Assembly (NCBI GenBank): GCA_947573445.1 | Contig: CANPFR010000016.1 | Location: 1-35,930, forward strand | From: an uncultured Clostridia bacterium | GTDB taxonomy: Bacteria > Bacillota > Clostridia > TANB77 > CAG-508 | DNA length: 35,930 nt | Reading direction: 5' to 3' | Part shown: piece after piece, positions 27,301-35,882 of the stretch | Position numbering within the stretch: position 1 is the stretch's first letter | How the letters are laid out: every line of letters starts with the position of its first letter | Made by a program: the position numbers and the translations under genes | Notes under the pieces: model-generated | Database searches by the model: none | The model's input: only the letters and a program-made list of their open reading frames with translations | Told to the model about the DNA's origin: nothing

Positions 27301-27377
27301 AGGAATTCTCCTTTCTTTTTTGATATGCGATTATCATGTTACTTCTTTCCTTATTTTACTATATTTGAGTTTGATTT

Positions 27378-28169
27378 TCAAGTATGGTTTGATTTTTTTC
27401 GCTCGATTTCGTACAAAATAATCCCAGTCGCCACTGCTGCATTTAAACTTTCTGTTTTACCTGGCATTGGAATTTTTATTTTTTCATCTGCTAAATCAAG
27501 TAAATTCTTAGAAACTCCATTGGCTTCATTTCCAATAATAAGTGCTGATTTAGCATAATTTACATCATAAATGGTTTTGTCTGTTTTTAAATCAGTAGCA
27601 TATACTTTTATATCACGTTTTCCCATTTCCTTTATGACTTTTTCTAAATCACGTTCGATAACATTTACTCTAAAAATCGCTCCCATTGTAGAACGTACTA
27701 CTTTTGCATTATAACAGTCAGCACTTCCTGTTGAGACAATAATTTGCTTCCTATTTAAACTATCGACGGTTCTTAAAATTGTTCCCATATTTCCTGGATC
27801 TTGGATGTTATCCAAAATCAAAAAATGGTCAGCTTTATAATCGATTTTATTCTCGTTTTTCATCGGCTTTTCAACAATCGCCATAATACCTTGTGGTGCT
27901 ACCACATCTGTTATATAACTAAAAATTTTCTCGCTCACATACAAACATTCATATTTGGCAATATCATATAATTGCTCTTTGGTGAAAGAACTTTCTGTTT
28001 TGCAATCATCACATATAATAATTTGCTTGATTTTAGCCTTCTCCTGAATAGCTTCTTCAATCATTTTAGCACCTTCTATGATGAATTCCCCAAATTCATC
28101 ACGATATTTTTTCTCTTTTAATTTTCGAATGTGTTTAATAAAATCATTGTCTTTGCTTGTAATTACCAT
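27378..28169 (-). CDS. SpoU/TrmH-type RNA 2'-O-methyltransferase
   Basis: Predicted SAM-dependent methyltransferase acting on 23S rRNA or tRNA, 263 residues. The N-terminal substrate-binding domain (about 1-95) begins SKDNDFIKHIRKLKEKKYRD. The C-terminal knotted SPOUT domain has the three motifs: LDNIQDPGNMGTILRT, ALIIGNEANGVS and IPMPGKTESLNAAVATGI. Homologues such as RlmB or YsgA share this layout; which nucleotide is modified cannot be told. The ATG has a GGGAGAAA ribosome site. It lies just downstream of mfd on the same strand. Confidence 0.9.
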   Translation of the reverse strand: MVITSKDNDFIKHIRKLKEKKYRDEFGEFIIEGAKMIEEAIQEKAKIKQIIICDDCKTESSFTKEQLYDIAKYECLYVSEKIFSYITDVVAPQGIMAIVEKPMKNENKIDYKADHFLILDNIQDPGNMGTILRTVDSLNRKQIIVSTGSADCYNAKVVRSTMGAIFRVNVIERDLEKVIKEMGKRDIKVYATDLKTDKTIYDVNYAKSALIIGNEANGVSKNLLDLADEKIKIPMPGKTESLNAAVATGIILYEIERKKSNHT

Positions 28170-28248
28170 TTTTTCTCCCTTTCTTTGGAATTTTTACAAA
28201 AATCCTGTTTTGTCTCTATATCGTATGATGCACTGTGTCGTTTTTAAT

Positions 28249-31200
28249 TTAAATATAATTTAAAAATTCTTTGCACTCTTTTAAAATTTCAAAATCATTT
28301 GAAATTTGAATGGTGATGTATGGACTGACTTTGGATGGTGAAAATTTGATTTTTGCTCGATAAATACGCATCAATTTCTCAACCACAGCCACATTAAATT
28401 TATCTTCATCAAAATAATATATTATATTATTTCCTCTTTGATTGATTTTTAGTACAAATTTTTCACGTGCCAAATTTTTGATTCTCGCAATTTCCAATAA
28501 ATTCTCAATTTCCTTTGGAATAGGACCATAACGATCCATGATTTCATCTAGCACATTTTCAATATTAGTTTCATTTTTACAACTTGCTATATTTTGGTAA
28601 ATTTCAATTTTTTGACTTGCATTTGGGATAAATTCATCAGGAATGTAACTAGAAACATTCAAATCAATTTGAACTTCGATTTCTTCTTCCATTGTCTCAC
28701 CTTGCATCTCCTTGACAACTTCATCCAACAATTTACAATACATATCATATCCAACCTGTTCCATGTGTCCATGCTGAATTTCCCCCATGATACTGCCTGC
28801 CCCACGAATTTCCAAATCTCTCATTGCAATTTTAAAACCAGAACCAAATTCTGTAAATTCTTTGATGGCTTTTAGCCTTTTATCTGCTTCTTCTGAAAGC
28901 ATTTTGTCTCTACGATACGTAATATACGCATATGCTTGGTTTTCTGCTCTTCCCACTCTCCCTCGAATTTGATATAATTGTGCTAGTCCCAATCGATCCG
29001 CATTTTCAACAATAATGGTATTGGCATTTGGGATATCAATTCCAGATTCTAAAATGGTAGTGCACACCAAAACATTTGTCTTTTTGTCAACAAAATCTTG
29101 CATGATATTTTCTAACTCTGTCCCACTCATTTGTCCATGTGCCAAATCCACTTTTGCTTCTGGGACAAGATTGGCAAGATCACTTGCCTTTTTCACTATA
29201 TTTTGTACATTATTATACAAATAAAAAACTTGCCCATCACGTTCCAATTCTTTTAAAATCGCTTCTCGAATGACTTCATGGTCATATTCTAACACATACG
29301 TTCGAACTGGTTTTCGATTATAGGGTGGCTCATAAATTACTGACATATCTCGCATCCCAACAACAGACATATGAAGCGTTCTTGGAATTGGTGTTGCTGT
29401 CATAGTAAGAACATCAATGCTTTCTTTCATTTGTTTGATTGCTTCTTTGGCTTTTACGCCAAATCGATGTTCCTCATCAATAATCAGCAGCCCTAAATTT
29501 TTGAATTTTACATCTTTGCTCAAAAGTCGATGGGTTCCAACAACAACATCAATTTCACCTGTTTGTAACTTTTGCAAAATATCCTTTTGTTCTTTTTGGC
29601 TTCGAAATCGACTTAAACCTGCAACTTTGATAGGATATTCTTTTAATCTATCACGAAATGTTGTATATTGTTGTTCTGCTAAAATTGTTGTTGGCACTAA
29701 ATAAGCCACTTGCCTTTGATCCATACAAGACTTAAAAGCAGCTCTGATAGCCACTTCTGTCTTACCATAACCTACGTCACCACATAACAAACGATCCATT
29801 GGGCGCGGACTTTCCATATCTTTTTTGATTTCTTCAATACAGCGTAATTGATCATCTGTTTCTGTGTATTCAAAACTTTCCTCAAATTCTTTTTGCCATG
29901 GTGTATCTTTGGCAAAAGCAAAACCTTGCATTTTTTGCCTTTTGGCATATAATTTGATGAGTTCTTCTGCCACTTCTCTTAAATTTTTCTTGACTCTCTC
30001 TTTTGCTTTTTTCCAATCATTTGAGCCCAATTTATTGAGTGCTAAATTTGTAATTTCTGGACCAATGTATTTTCTGACATTATCAAGAGAATCGGTTGGG
30101 ACATATAAAATGTCGTCCCCTTTGTATTTGAGTTTAATGTAATCTTTGGTTACCCCATCTGCTGTTATTGTATTGACACCGATGTATTGACCAATTCCGT
30201 GGCTTTTGTGAACAACAAAGTCATTTTCCTTTAAATCAGCAAAAACAATTTTTTCCCCTTCTTTAAAGGCTGTAGAAACCTTTCTTCTCTTGGCCTTTAC
30301 TTCAAAAACTTCAGCTGTTGTGATTACAACTAACTCAAAATCATCACATTCAAACCCACTAGAAAAAGCTCCAGGCAGAATATTGACTACACCCAGAGTG
30401 ATTTCACCTTTCTTTTCTATCTTGTTATTGGGAATTTCTTTTTCCAATAATATACTTGCTAATCTTTCACATTCATCAGCGTTTCCGCCGAAGGATTACG
30501 GTTTGCTTGGAGGAATTAATTGCTTTTTGTAATTTCTGAAACAGTAAATCCATTGAACTACGAAAAAAGTTGGCCTCCCTATAGCTAAAGCTATATCCGT
30601 TTCTTTTGGCATGCATACTTTGTTTATCAACAAAACCAATATCTTGTTTTTCAAGATAAATGGTTTGTCGATGTTTTATTTTTTCTGAAAAATCAAGATA
30701 ATCTTGCTTTTCCATTAAACTGGTAGGTACAATTTTGTTTTTATCAATTAAATCTTGGATAAGATTTTGGTTATCTTTGGCAATTGCTTCTGCTCGATTT
30801 TTGATTTTTTCAATTTCATCTAAAAAAATAACAAAATCGTCCGCTAAATAATTTAGTAAAGTGTTAGTTTGTTCATAAAAACAGTCAAAATAGCGATCTA
30901 TTTTGGTGATATAATCACCATTTTTAATTTGTTCAATATCTTCCATCACTTTTTCTTGTTGCGAAGTTTGATAAGCTTTTGTTTCAATTTTTTCACAAAT
31001 TGTATTTAAATCATTTTCTAGTAAAAATTCGTAAGCAGGAAAAATTTCTGCTGTTTGCAACATTTCTGTCGTTCGTTGACTTAGGATATTAAATTTTCGA
31101 ATGGAATCAATTTCATCTCCCCAAAATTCGATTCTGACCCCACTGGCTCCTGAAGTTGCAATATCAACAATTCCACCACGTACGCTAAATTGTCCTTTTC

Positions 31201-31703
31201 CTTCAATTAAATCATATCGTTCATAACCGCAAACGAACCAAACGTTCTTTTAATTCACTTAGTTTAATCGTGTCACCTGTTTTTAATTGCATAACATATT
31301 GGTATAATTGGTCTTTGGTAATCATTTTTTGCATTGCCGCTTCAATGGTTGTAACAACAATTGAGGCTTTCTTATTTTGGATCTGATTCAAAACTGCAAT
31401 TCGCTCAAAAAGCTCATCTTTGCTTTCTGCCATATAATCAAATGTTAAGATTTCTCTTTTGGGAAAATACTCGATTTTCTCTTCAAAAAAACGCAAATCT
31501 TTAATGAATTTTTTAGCCTGGAGTTCATTATAAGTAACAATACAAATTGGTTTTTCACTATAAAATCGAGTCGCATACATCATGTGGATTTTTCCAATGT
31601 CTGTCAAACCTGAGAGCATCATTGGCGTTTTGTTGGTTTTGACATCAAACATGTAATCATTAAACTTTTTTACATTTGGCATGGTTTTTATCAGTGGATT
31701 CAT
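28249..31703 (-). CDS. mfd: Transcription-repair coupling factor Mfd, interrupted by two +1 frame breaks at CGG
   Basis: Mfd removes stalled RNA polymerase from damaged DNA and recruits UvrA. Three frames must be joined: 31230-31703 (158 aa, UvrB-like start, ending KLSELKERLVRL), 30491-31228 (246 aa, starting GYERYDLIEGKGQFSVRG) and 28249-30489 (746 aa). The last carries the RNAP-interaction part (FVVHKSHGIGQYIGV), Walker A LLCGDVGYGKTEVAIRA, IIDEEHRFGVKAKE, motif III TMTATPIPRTLHMS, and the TRG/translocase end with RIRGRVGRAENQAYAY-type sequence. Each join skips the C of an in-frame CGG and gives a 1150-residue protein of normal length without gaps. Two independent breaks at the same codon in one gene are hard to explain by chance. 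Decay or a systematic sequence error is the alternative. Confidence 0.92.
30485..30493 (-). other. +1 frameshift site 3 (mfd): CTT C GGC GGA
   Basis: The 0-frame reads GTA ATC CTT CGG CGG AAA CGC TGA. Skipping the C at 30490 gives CTT GGC GGA AAC GCT GAT (L-G-G-N-A-D) and continues to the normal Mfd C-terminus. Here the skipped site is a tandem CGG CGG, and the stop is only three codons past it. Confidence 0.7.
31226..31232 (-). other. +1 frameshift site 4 (mfd): TTG C GGT
   Basis: The 0-frame reads GTT CGT TTG CGG TTA TGA and stops at once. Skipping the C at 31229 gives TTG GGT TAT GAA CGA (L-G-Y-E-R), the conserved Mfd GYER segment that leads into GQFSVRGGIVDI. Confidence 0.7.
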
Positions 31704-32398
31704 TATTTTACCCCTTTATTTTTGTTTTCAAGATATTTTATCACAAATAGTTTTGTTTTTCAATATTTTTAAGAAATTTATCGTTTTTTTCATATTTCAC
31801 TTTAATCAGACCTTTTAAAGGCTCTAAAATCAATTTTAAGGGCACTTTACCAGTCTTTTAATGATTTATGTATACTTTCAAAACAAAGTCTTCTTCCTGG
31901 CCATTTTAGCACTTTGTTTTTTAATAGGAGTTTTCTGATCCCTTATGTTTTTATACCTCTAAAAAGCACGTAAAAGCATTTGCTTTGGGGTTAAACGAAT
32001 TTTTAGTCATTTATGTCTCGTTTTTCAAAAAAATGGCTTAAAATAAAAATTGATTTTCTTCCTATCCTGTAAAATACTTTTGTTAAATCCTTTCAAGCAA
32101 GAAAAACATTAGAAGTCCTATATGTTTCTATCTTTTTATATATAACATCAATCCTTTCTTTTTCTGAATCCATCAATGTCAATTCGTTATTTATGGCAAA
32201 TTAGGGGCTCCTTATATGGCTGATAAATTTTATAAAAATAAATTATTTCCACGAAAAAATTTTTGATAATATATTTGAGAGACTCTCATCTTTTAGAGTA
32301 AAGAACCGATTTGCATAATAATATTATTTTTATATAATAATTTCTAATTGGAGTACATGTTTAGATGTACATTTTAATTTTTTATAAAATTCAAGAAA
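31704..32398. other. Gene-poor AT-rich gap upstream of mfd
   Basis: About 700 bases without a supportable gene on either strand. Short frames lack ribosome sites. A small perfect hairpin (GTACAT/ATGTAC) lies near 32352-32370. The stretch separates the core block ending with mfd from the GC-richer exonuclease gene and may hold decayed sequence. Confidence 0.5.
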
Positions 32399-32430
32399 AA
32401 CCCCGGAGAACATTACGTCCTCCAGGGTTA
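32399..32430 (-). terminator. Terminator of the exonuclease gene
   Basis: On the minus strand AACCCTGGAGGA pairs along 12 positions (two G-T pairs) with TTCTCCGGGGTT, followed by TTT, starting about five bases past the stop. Confidence 0.85.
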
Positions 32431-32435
32431 GTCAA

Positions 32436-32957
32436 TTACTTCTGCAAATCCATATAACAGAGAGCTGTTGCTCTGCTGTCATACAGCGGGTTATGGCTCC
32501 CTCCAGCTTCTGGCTGAGGAACTTCGATGCCGTGCTTTGCATTGTAGTCATCAACCGAAGTACAGTCGAATCCTGCCTGCTTTAAGCACCCAGCGATATC
32601 CAGCCACGGATATGCACCGTCCCACTCGCCAATGAGGCCATTATCATACATATCTATGATAACACGAGCCTCTACTGGCACGCCCATATGGAAAATCACG
32701 TCAGCATCTTCCTTGTTCTCAAGGAAGAAGTTAGAAAACGCTTTGAGCATCTCCTCATAAGAGGAGTGGGTCTCTGGCATGTCTGCCATTTGAGGCAGAA
32801 CATTGTCTTTTACCCACGAATCAATCTGCCCTTTAATTGGGCACCGTGCATAAAACTTTTTTACTTCCCGCCCATCCTCATAGAGGATGGCTCCGATGGA
32901 AAATGCCTTTCCCCACAATCCGTTTGTCTCGCAATCCCATGAAAATACTTTTTTCAT
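32436..32957 (-). CDS. DnaQ-like (DEDDh) 3'-5' exonuclease, probably acquired
   Basis: A 173-residue exonuclease domain alone. The three Exo motifs are visible: FSWDCETNG (Asp/Glu pair) with FSIGAILYEDG, then VIFHMGVPVEARVIIDMY, and SHNPLYDSRATALCYM with the catalytic His and Asp. The substrate could be DNA or RNA. The gene is clearly more GC-rich than the surrounding sequence and uses CGG for Arg (e.g. in EDGREVKK), pointing to transfer from a different genome. The ATG has a strong AGGAGG site. It forms a single-gene unit with its own consensus promoter, a leader hairpin and a strong terminator. Confidence 0.85.
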   Translation of the reverse strand: MKKVFSWDCETNGLWGKAFSIGAILYEDGREVKKFYARCPIKGQIDSWVKDNVLPQMADMPETHSSYEEMLKAFSNFFLENKEDADVIFHMGVPVEARVIIDMYDNGLIGEWDGAYPWLDIAGCLKQAGFDCTSVDDYNAKHGIEVPQPEAGGSHNPLYDSRATALCYMDLQK

Positions 32958-32979
32958 TCTAATTCCTCCTGTTTTTTCT

Positions 32980-32999
32980 CAGCCAACCAAAGTTGGCTG
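32980..32999 (-). promoter_or_regulatory. Leader hairpin before the exonuclease ribosome site
   Basis: CAGCCAAC and GTTGGCTG form a perfect 8-base stem with a TTTG loop on the minus strand, followed by GAGAAAAAAC and the AGGAGG site. It may protect the mRNA 5' end or control translation. Confidence 0.45.
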
Positions 33000-33028
33000 T
33001 TGCTGATTTCAATTGTTACTATATATGA

Positions 33029-33057
33029 ATTATAACACATTATGTTAATATCGTCAA
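33029..33057 (-). promoter_or_regulatory. Consensus promoter of the exonuclease gene
   Basis: TTGACG (33052-33057 on the minus strand), 17 bases, TATAAT (33029-33034). ATTTACATAAAA (33070-33081) occurs twelve bases upstream of the -35. Confidence 0.75.
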
Positions 33058-33081
33058 GCTATTTCTGATTTTTATGTAAAT

Positions 33082-33684
33082 AATGATATTATTTCAGTTT
33101 TTTAAAATTGGTTTTATAATTTTAATTGAATTACCTATTAAAGAACATTCTTACCCCTGTTGTCACTCTAAGCCTTCAAAGGTTCACGATTATTGTTTTC
33201 AACTTATTAACGATATTCCTATGTATTACAATAAAGACACCTCTTTCAGTAACTACATCCTATATACCAAAACTCCTCTGTACTGATGAATTTAGAGGAA
33301 ATACTGGAAATTACAAGTAGAAAGAATCGTATTTGGATTTAGAAATTTCCAAAATTTTAAGGCAAGAATTTTTGCATTAGGTTTCCTATTCTAGGCTCCC
33401 CTCTTTATGTAACATCCATTCTACTGCTTTCGAGCAGTAGAATTACTAGTGCCAAAGACCAGACCCTGAAACCTCATCCACACACATTATAACCATCATA
33501 CTAGAGTATTTTCTAATACAATGACTTTTTAATGGAGCGAACGTCGTAGTTATTTACAACTTTTTTCTCTTAACAATTGATACAACTATCAATCAATTTA
33601 CTAAAGTATCTCATACCTTTGGTAAATTGCAATAAACTTTTGTAGAATTTTGTAAGGTTTTGGCAAATATACGTTCACTTTAAA
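33082..33684. other. Intergenic stretch with hairpins and a tRNA-flank repeat, no gene
   Basis: No frame with a ribosome site was found. It holds a perfect 10-base hairpin with TTCG loop (33419-33442, TTCTACTGCT/AGCAGTAGAA), the tRNA-flank repeat copy at 33493-33538, a small palindrome TTGATACAACTATCAA (33577-33592) and another hairpin at about 33597-33626. These precede the promoter of the orphan gene at 33800. Confidence 0.55.
33493..33538 (-). repeat. Copy of the tRNA-Gly 3' flank (possible att site, left)
   Basis: From CCATCATACTAGA through TTCTAATACAATGACTT to TGGAGC this stretch matches 35836-35882 with only a few differences. Similarity ends exactly after the first bases of the tRNA 3' end (TGGAGC is GCTCCA on the tRNA strand). 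Confidence 0.75.
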
Positions 33685-33713
33685 TTGACAAAATCTTACA
33701 AATGTACTATAAT
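33685..33713 (+). promoter_or_regulatory. Consensus promoter of the orphan 354-aa gene
   Basis: TTGACA (33685-33690), 17 bases, TATAAT (33708-33713); ribosome site AAGGAGGG follows before the ATG at 33800. Confidence 0.75.
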
Positions 33714-33799
33714 ATCCACATATTTATATTATTATAAGAAGTAACTATTGTAAAGTAACTTGAAATTATTTTTTCAAGAATAACTTAAGGAGGGCAAAA

Positions 33800-34864
33800 A
33801 TGGCTAACATTATTGAACTATGTAAAGAGTTTGCAATTGAAGAAAGTTCAGATGGACGCTTTTTGATTAACAACTGGACAAAAGAACATCCACGGCTTGT
33901 TTCAATTGGTGATAATGAAATAACTTATATTCATACAAAACGGCATACGGGATATTACAATTTTAAAGTAAAAAACAGCACAGGAGTAGGGTTAATTCAA
34001 TTGATATGTGATGGCAGTTTATATCGCTATTCTGATATAACAAGAAAAAAGCATTGTGATGATCATATTTTGAAAATGGAAGATGTTTTGACTATTCCAA
34101 CAGAATATGAAGACGTATCTGTTCAGCACATGTCTGAACGATTTGGAGTACATTTTCCAATAGCTTATAAACATTGCTTATATTGTGATGTTTTTGCAAA
34201 TGGAGCAAGACTCACCAATGCACGTGGTATCGATGTTTTTGTAAATATGCAATTAAGTAAAAAAACATTCATTCCGCAAATTATATCTTATCATGATGTT
34301 CATGGTATCTATGATGAAAGGAAAGTATCTGTAGTTTCAGAATCAGATGAAGTTATTTTCTCTGCAAATTACAAACAATTCCCTGAGTTATGTTTTATAA
34401 AAAATGCAGATGATTATTCAAGTATTCGTCCGAGTTATCAAGAATTTAAAACAGATATTTGGATGTACAATGCAAGTGATAGAGTTGGAATCATATATCT
34501 TGATGATAATAAGAATGTACAAAGTTATACTATAACGGAAATTCCTTTTTTGGCTAAAGACAATGTGTATTTTATCAATGAGAACTATATTATCTATAAT
34601 TTTCATGGTATATATGCATTGTACTTTAAAGGCGAATATATTGGAAGAATTTCTTTCTTCGATGTTTCATCAAAAGAAAAGTTTTTTGTTCATGTTAATA
34701 ACGGTTTTTATATTGGAAAAACGTTCTTCAAAGATAAAGATTTTCTTAATACAATTTATCTGCACCAAGAAGATATTTCCGATGATAAAATAACATTACG
34801 TTCTGGACCATCTCTTTACAAATTTTCATTTAACTCATTAACTGGTTCTGCAGTTAAATTTTAA
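33800..34864 (+). CDS. Orphan 354-aa protein, unknown function
   Basis: No family recognised. The protein has no signal peptide or membrane segment and is rich in aromatic residues and beta-type segments (YYNFKVKN, VIFSANYKQFPELCFIK, VYFINENYIIYNFHG, IYALYFKGEYIGRISFF). Repeated short strands of this kind suggest a beta-propeller or similar all-beta fold. The cluster HCLYCDVFANGARL contains two Cys. It uses CGG for Arg twice (in HPRLV and TKRHTG), unlike the native genes. The start is clear (AAGGAGGG, consensus promoter) and a terminator follows. Its position inside the segment flanked by tRNA-proximal repeats suggests cargo of a small inserted element. Confidence 0.75.
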   Translation: MANIIELCKEFAIEESSDGRFLINNWTKEHPRLVSIGDNEITYIHTKRHTGYYNFKVKNSTGVGLIQLICDGSLYRYSDITRKKHCDDHILKMEDVLTIPTEYEDVSVQHMSERFGVHFPIAYKHCLYCDVFANGARLTNARGIDVFVNMQLSKKTFIPQIISYHDVHGIYDERKVSVVSESDEVIFSANYKQFPELCFIKNADDYSSIRPSYQEFKTDIWMYNASDRVGIIYLDDNKNVQSYTITEIPFLAKDNVYFINENYIIYNFHGIYALYFKGEYIGRISFFDVSSKEKFFVHVNNGFYIGKTFFKDKDFLNTIYLHQEDISDDKITLRSGPSLYKFSFNSLTGSAVKF

Positions 34865-34883
34865 AAAAGCAAGTAGTTGTAAT

Positions 34884-34914
34884 AAGATGGTGTTCCTTTT
34901 TGGGACACCATCTT
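34884..34914 (+). terminator. Terminator of the orphan 354-aa gene
   Basis: AAGATGGTGTTCC pairs with GGGACACCATCTT (one T-G pair) around a T-rich loop, then TTCAATT. The stem is strong but the T-run is short. Confidence 0.65.
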
Positions 34915-35345
34915 TCAATTCTATATTATTAAATAGATACAATGCTATTTTGTTTCTTTCAGTTTGTTCCATTTCCATTTTTACTGATTGATTTTCATAT
35001 CTATCTGTTCTATATAGTTCGAACAGAAACATCATTGGAGCAGGTAATTCGGTTGTAGGTCATTACAAGTTCTCTATTTCTGCTTTAAAAAATTCTATAC
35101 TACTAGAACTACAACGCATTTTTCATGCATCTTTTCCAAATTTTTATGCAATTTTGACTTAAAACCCTAATTATTTCTCGTATCATACGGAATTTAAGCC
35201 ATATGCATTTTTTATGCATCACTAATGCATTGCACCATTTTGAGTGATAATAACTCATTTTCTTCCACAATTACTAAAAAACAAACTGTTTCATCAACTG
35301 TTATATATTTTTTGACATATTTTTATAAAAAGTATACTCTCAAAT
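34915..35345. other. Gap between the two orphan genes with a repeated ATGCAT-type motif
   Basis: No supportable gene. The 16-base motif GCATTTTTCATGCATC at 35116-35131 recurs with one change at 35205-35220 (GCATTTTTTATGCATC). Further TGCAT copies lie nearby (35225-35235). The rest is plain AT-rich sequence. Confidence 0.5.
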
Positions 35346-35392
35346 ATAAAAAGAACAAGAAAAGCTTTGCGTGTGCTAAACTTTTCTCGTCC
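35346..35392 (-). terminator. Terminator of the 96-aa gene
   Basis: On the minus strand GGACGAGAAAAG pairs with CTTTTCTTGTTC, an inner stem adds TTTAGC/GCAAAG, and a T-run follows. It begins about 12 bases past the stop. Confidence 0.75.
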
Positions 35393-35404
35393 TTCGTTAC
35401 ATCA

Positions 35405-35695
35405 TTAAATTTTTCTAAAGATAGTAACTGAAAATTCATTTGCAAGTTTTTCAGAGTATTCTTCAATTCTGCATTCATCTTTTGAGAATTCTTCAAAAAA
35501 ACACTCTCCAATTAGCCTCTTCGCTCTTCTGTTTGCTTGTTCATCACCTCTTTCATACTGAATGATAAGATTGATACAGTTTTTATCACCATACTTGCAA
35601 CCGAAAGGGCTGGAAAAAACTTTGTCATTTTCCTTAATTGCACCAATGATACGCAAATCTTGCACAAACTGTGCCGTTCTCCGTAAAAGCGTCAT
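35405..35695 (-). CDS. Orphan 96-aa soluble protein
   Basis: A small charged protein, MTLLRRTAQFVQDLRIIGAI at the start and EEYSEKLANEFSVTIFRKI at the end, with Cys residues in FGCKYGDKNC and GECFFEEF. It has no membrane segment and no recognised family. The ATG has a good GGAGGACAA site. A second AGGAGGACA copy lies 25-30 bases further upstream inside a small hairpin (CTTGAT/ATCAAG). It has its own consensus promoter and terminator and lies within the segment flanked by tRNA-proximal repeats. Confidence 0.65.
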   Translation of the reverse strand: MTLLRRTAQFVQDLRIIGAIKENDKVFSSPFGCKYGDKNCINLIIQYERGDEQANRRAKRLIGECFFEEFSKDECRIEEYSEKLANEFSVTIFRKI

Positions 35696-35778
35696 TTTAT
35701 TGTCCTCCTAAATTATTATTTTTTTGCTTGATGTCCTCCTGTGGAATCAAGAACATATCTAATATTATAACTATATTT

Positions 35779-35807
35779 ATTATACCACATTTGCATAAAA
35801 TTGTCAA
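35779..35807 (-). promoter_or_regulatory. Consensus promoter of the 96-aa gene
   Basis: TTGACA (35802-35807 on the minus strand), 17 bases, TATAAT (35779-35784). Confidence 0.75.
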
Positions 35808-35835
35808 TTTTTTACAAAAAACACAACTTAAAAAG

Positions 35836-35882
35836 CCATCATACTAGACCTTTTTCTAATACAATGACTTATTAAATGGAGC
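35836..35882 (-). repeat. tRNA-Gly 3' end and flank, second repeat copy (possible att site, right)
   Basis: Matches 33493-33538 over its whole length. It covers the last six bases of the tRNA gene with its CCA end and about 40 bases of downstream flank. Confidence 0.75.

Noticed and set aside
27026..27337. 103-aa minus-strand frame with Cys and Ser-rich sequence
   Set aside because: It overlaps the 87-aa membrane protein in another frame and reads through the terminator stem; it lacks a coding-like pattern.
34838..35035. 65-aa minus-strand frame next to the orphan gene
   Set aside because: It crosses the terminator hairpin and the end of the opposite gene and has no ribosome site.
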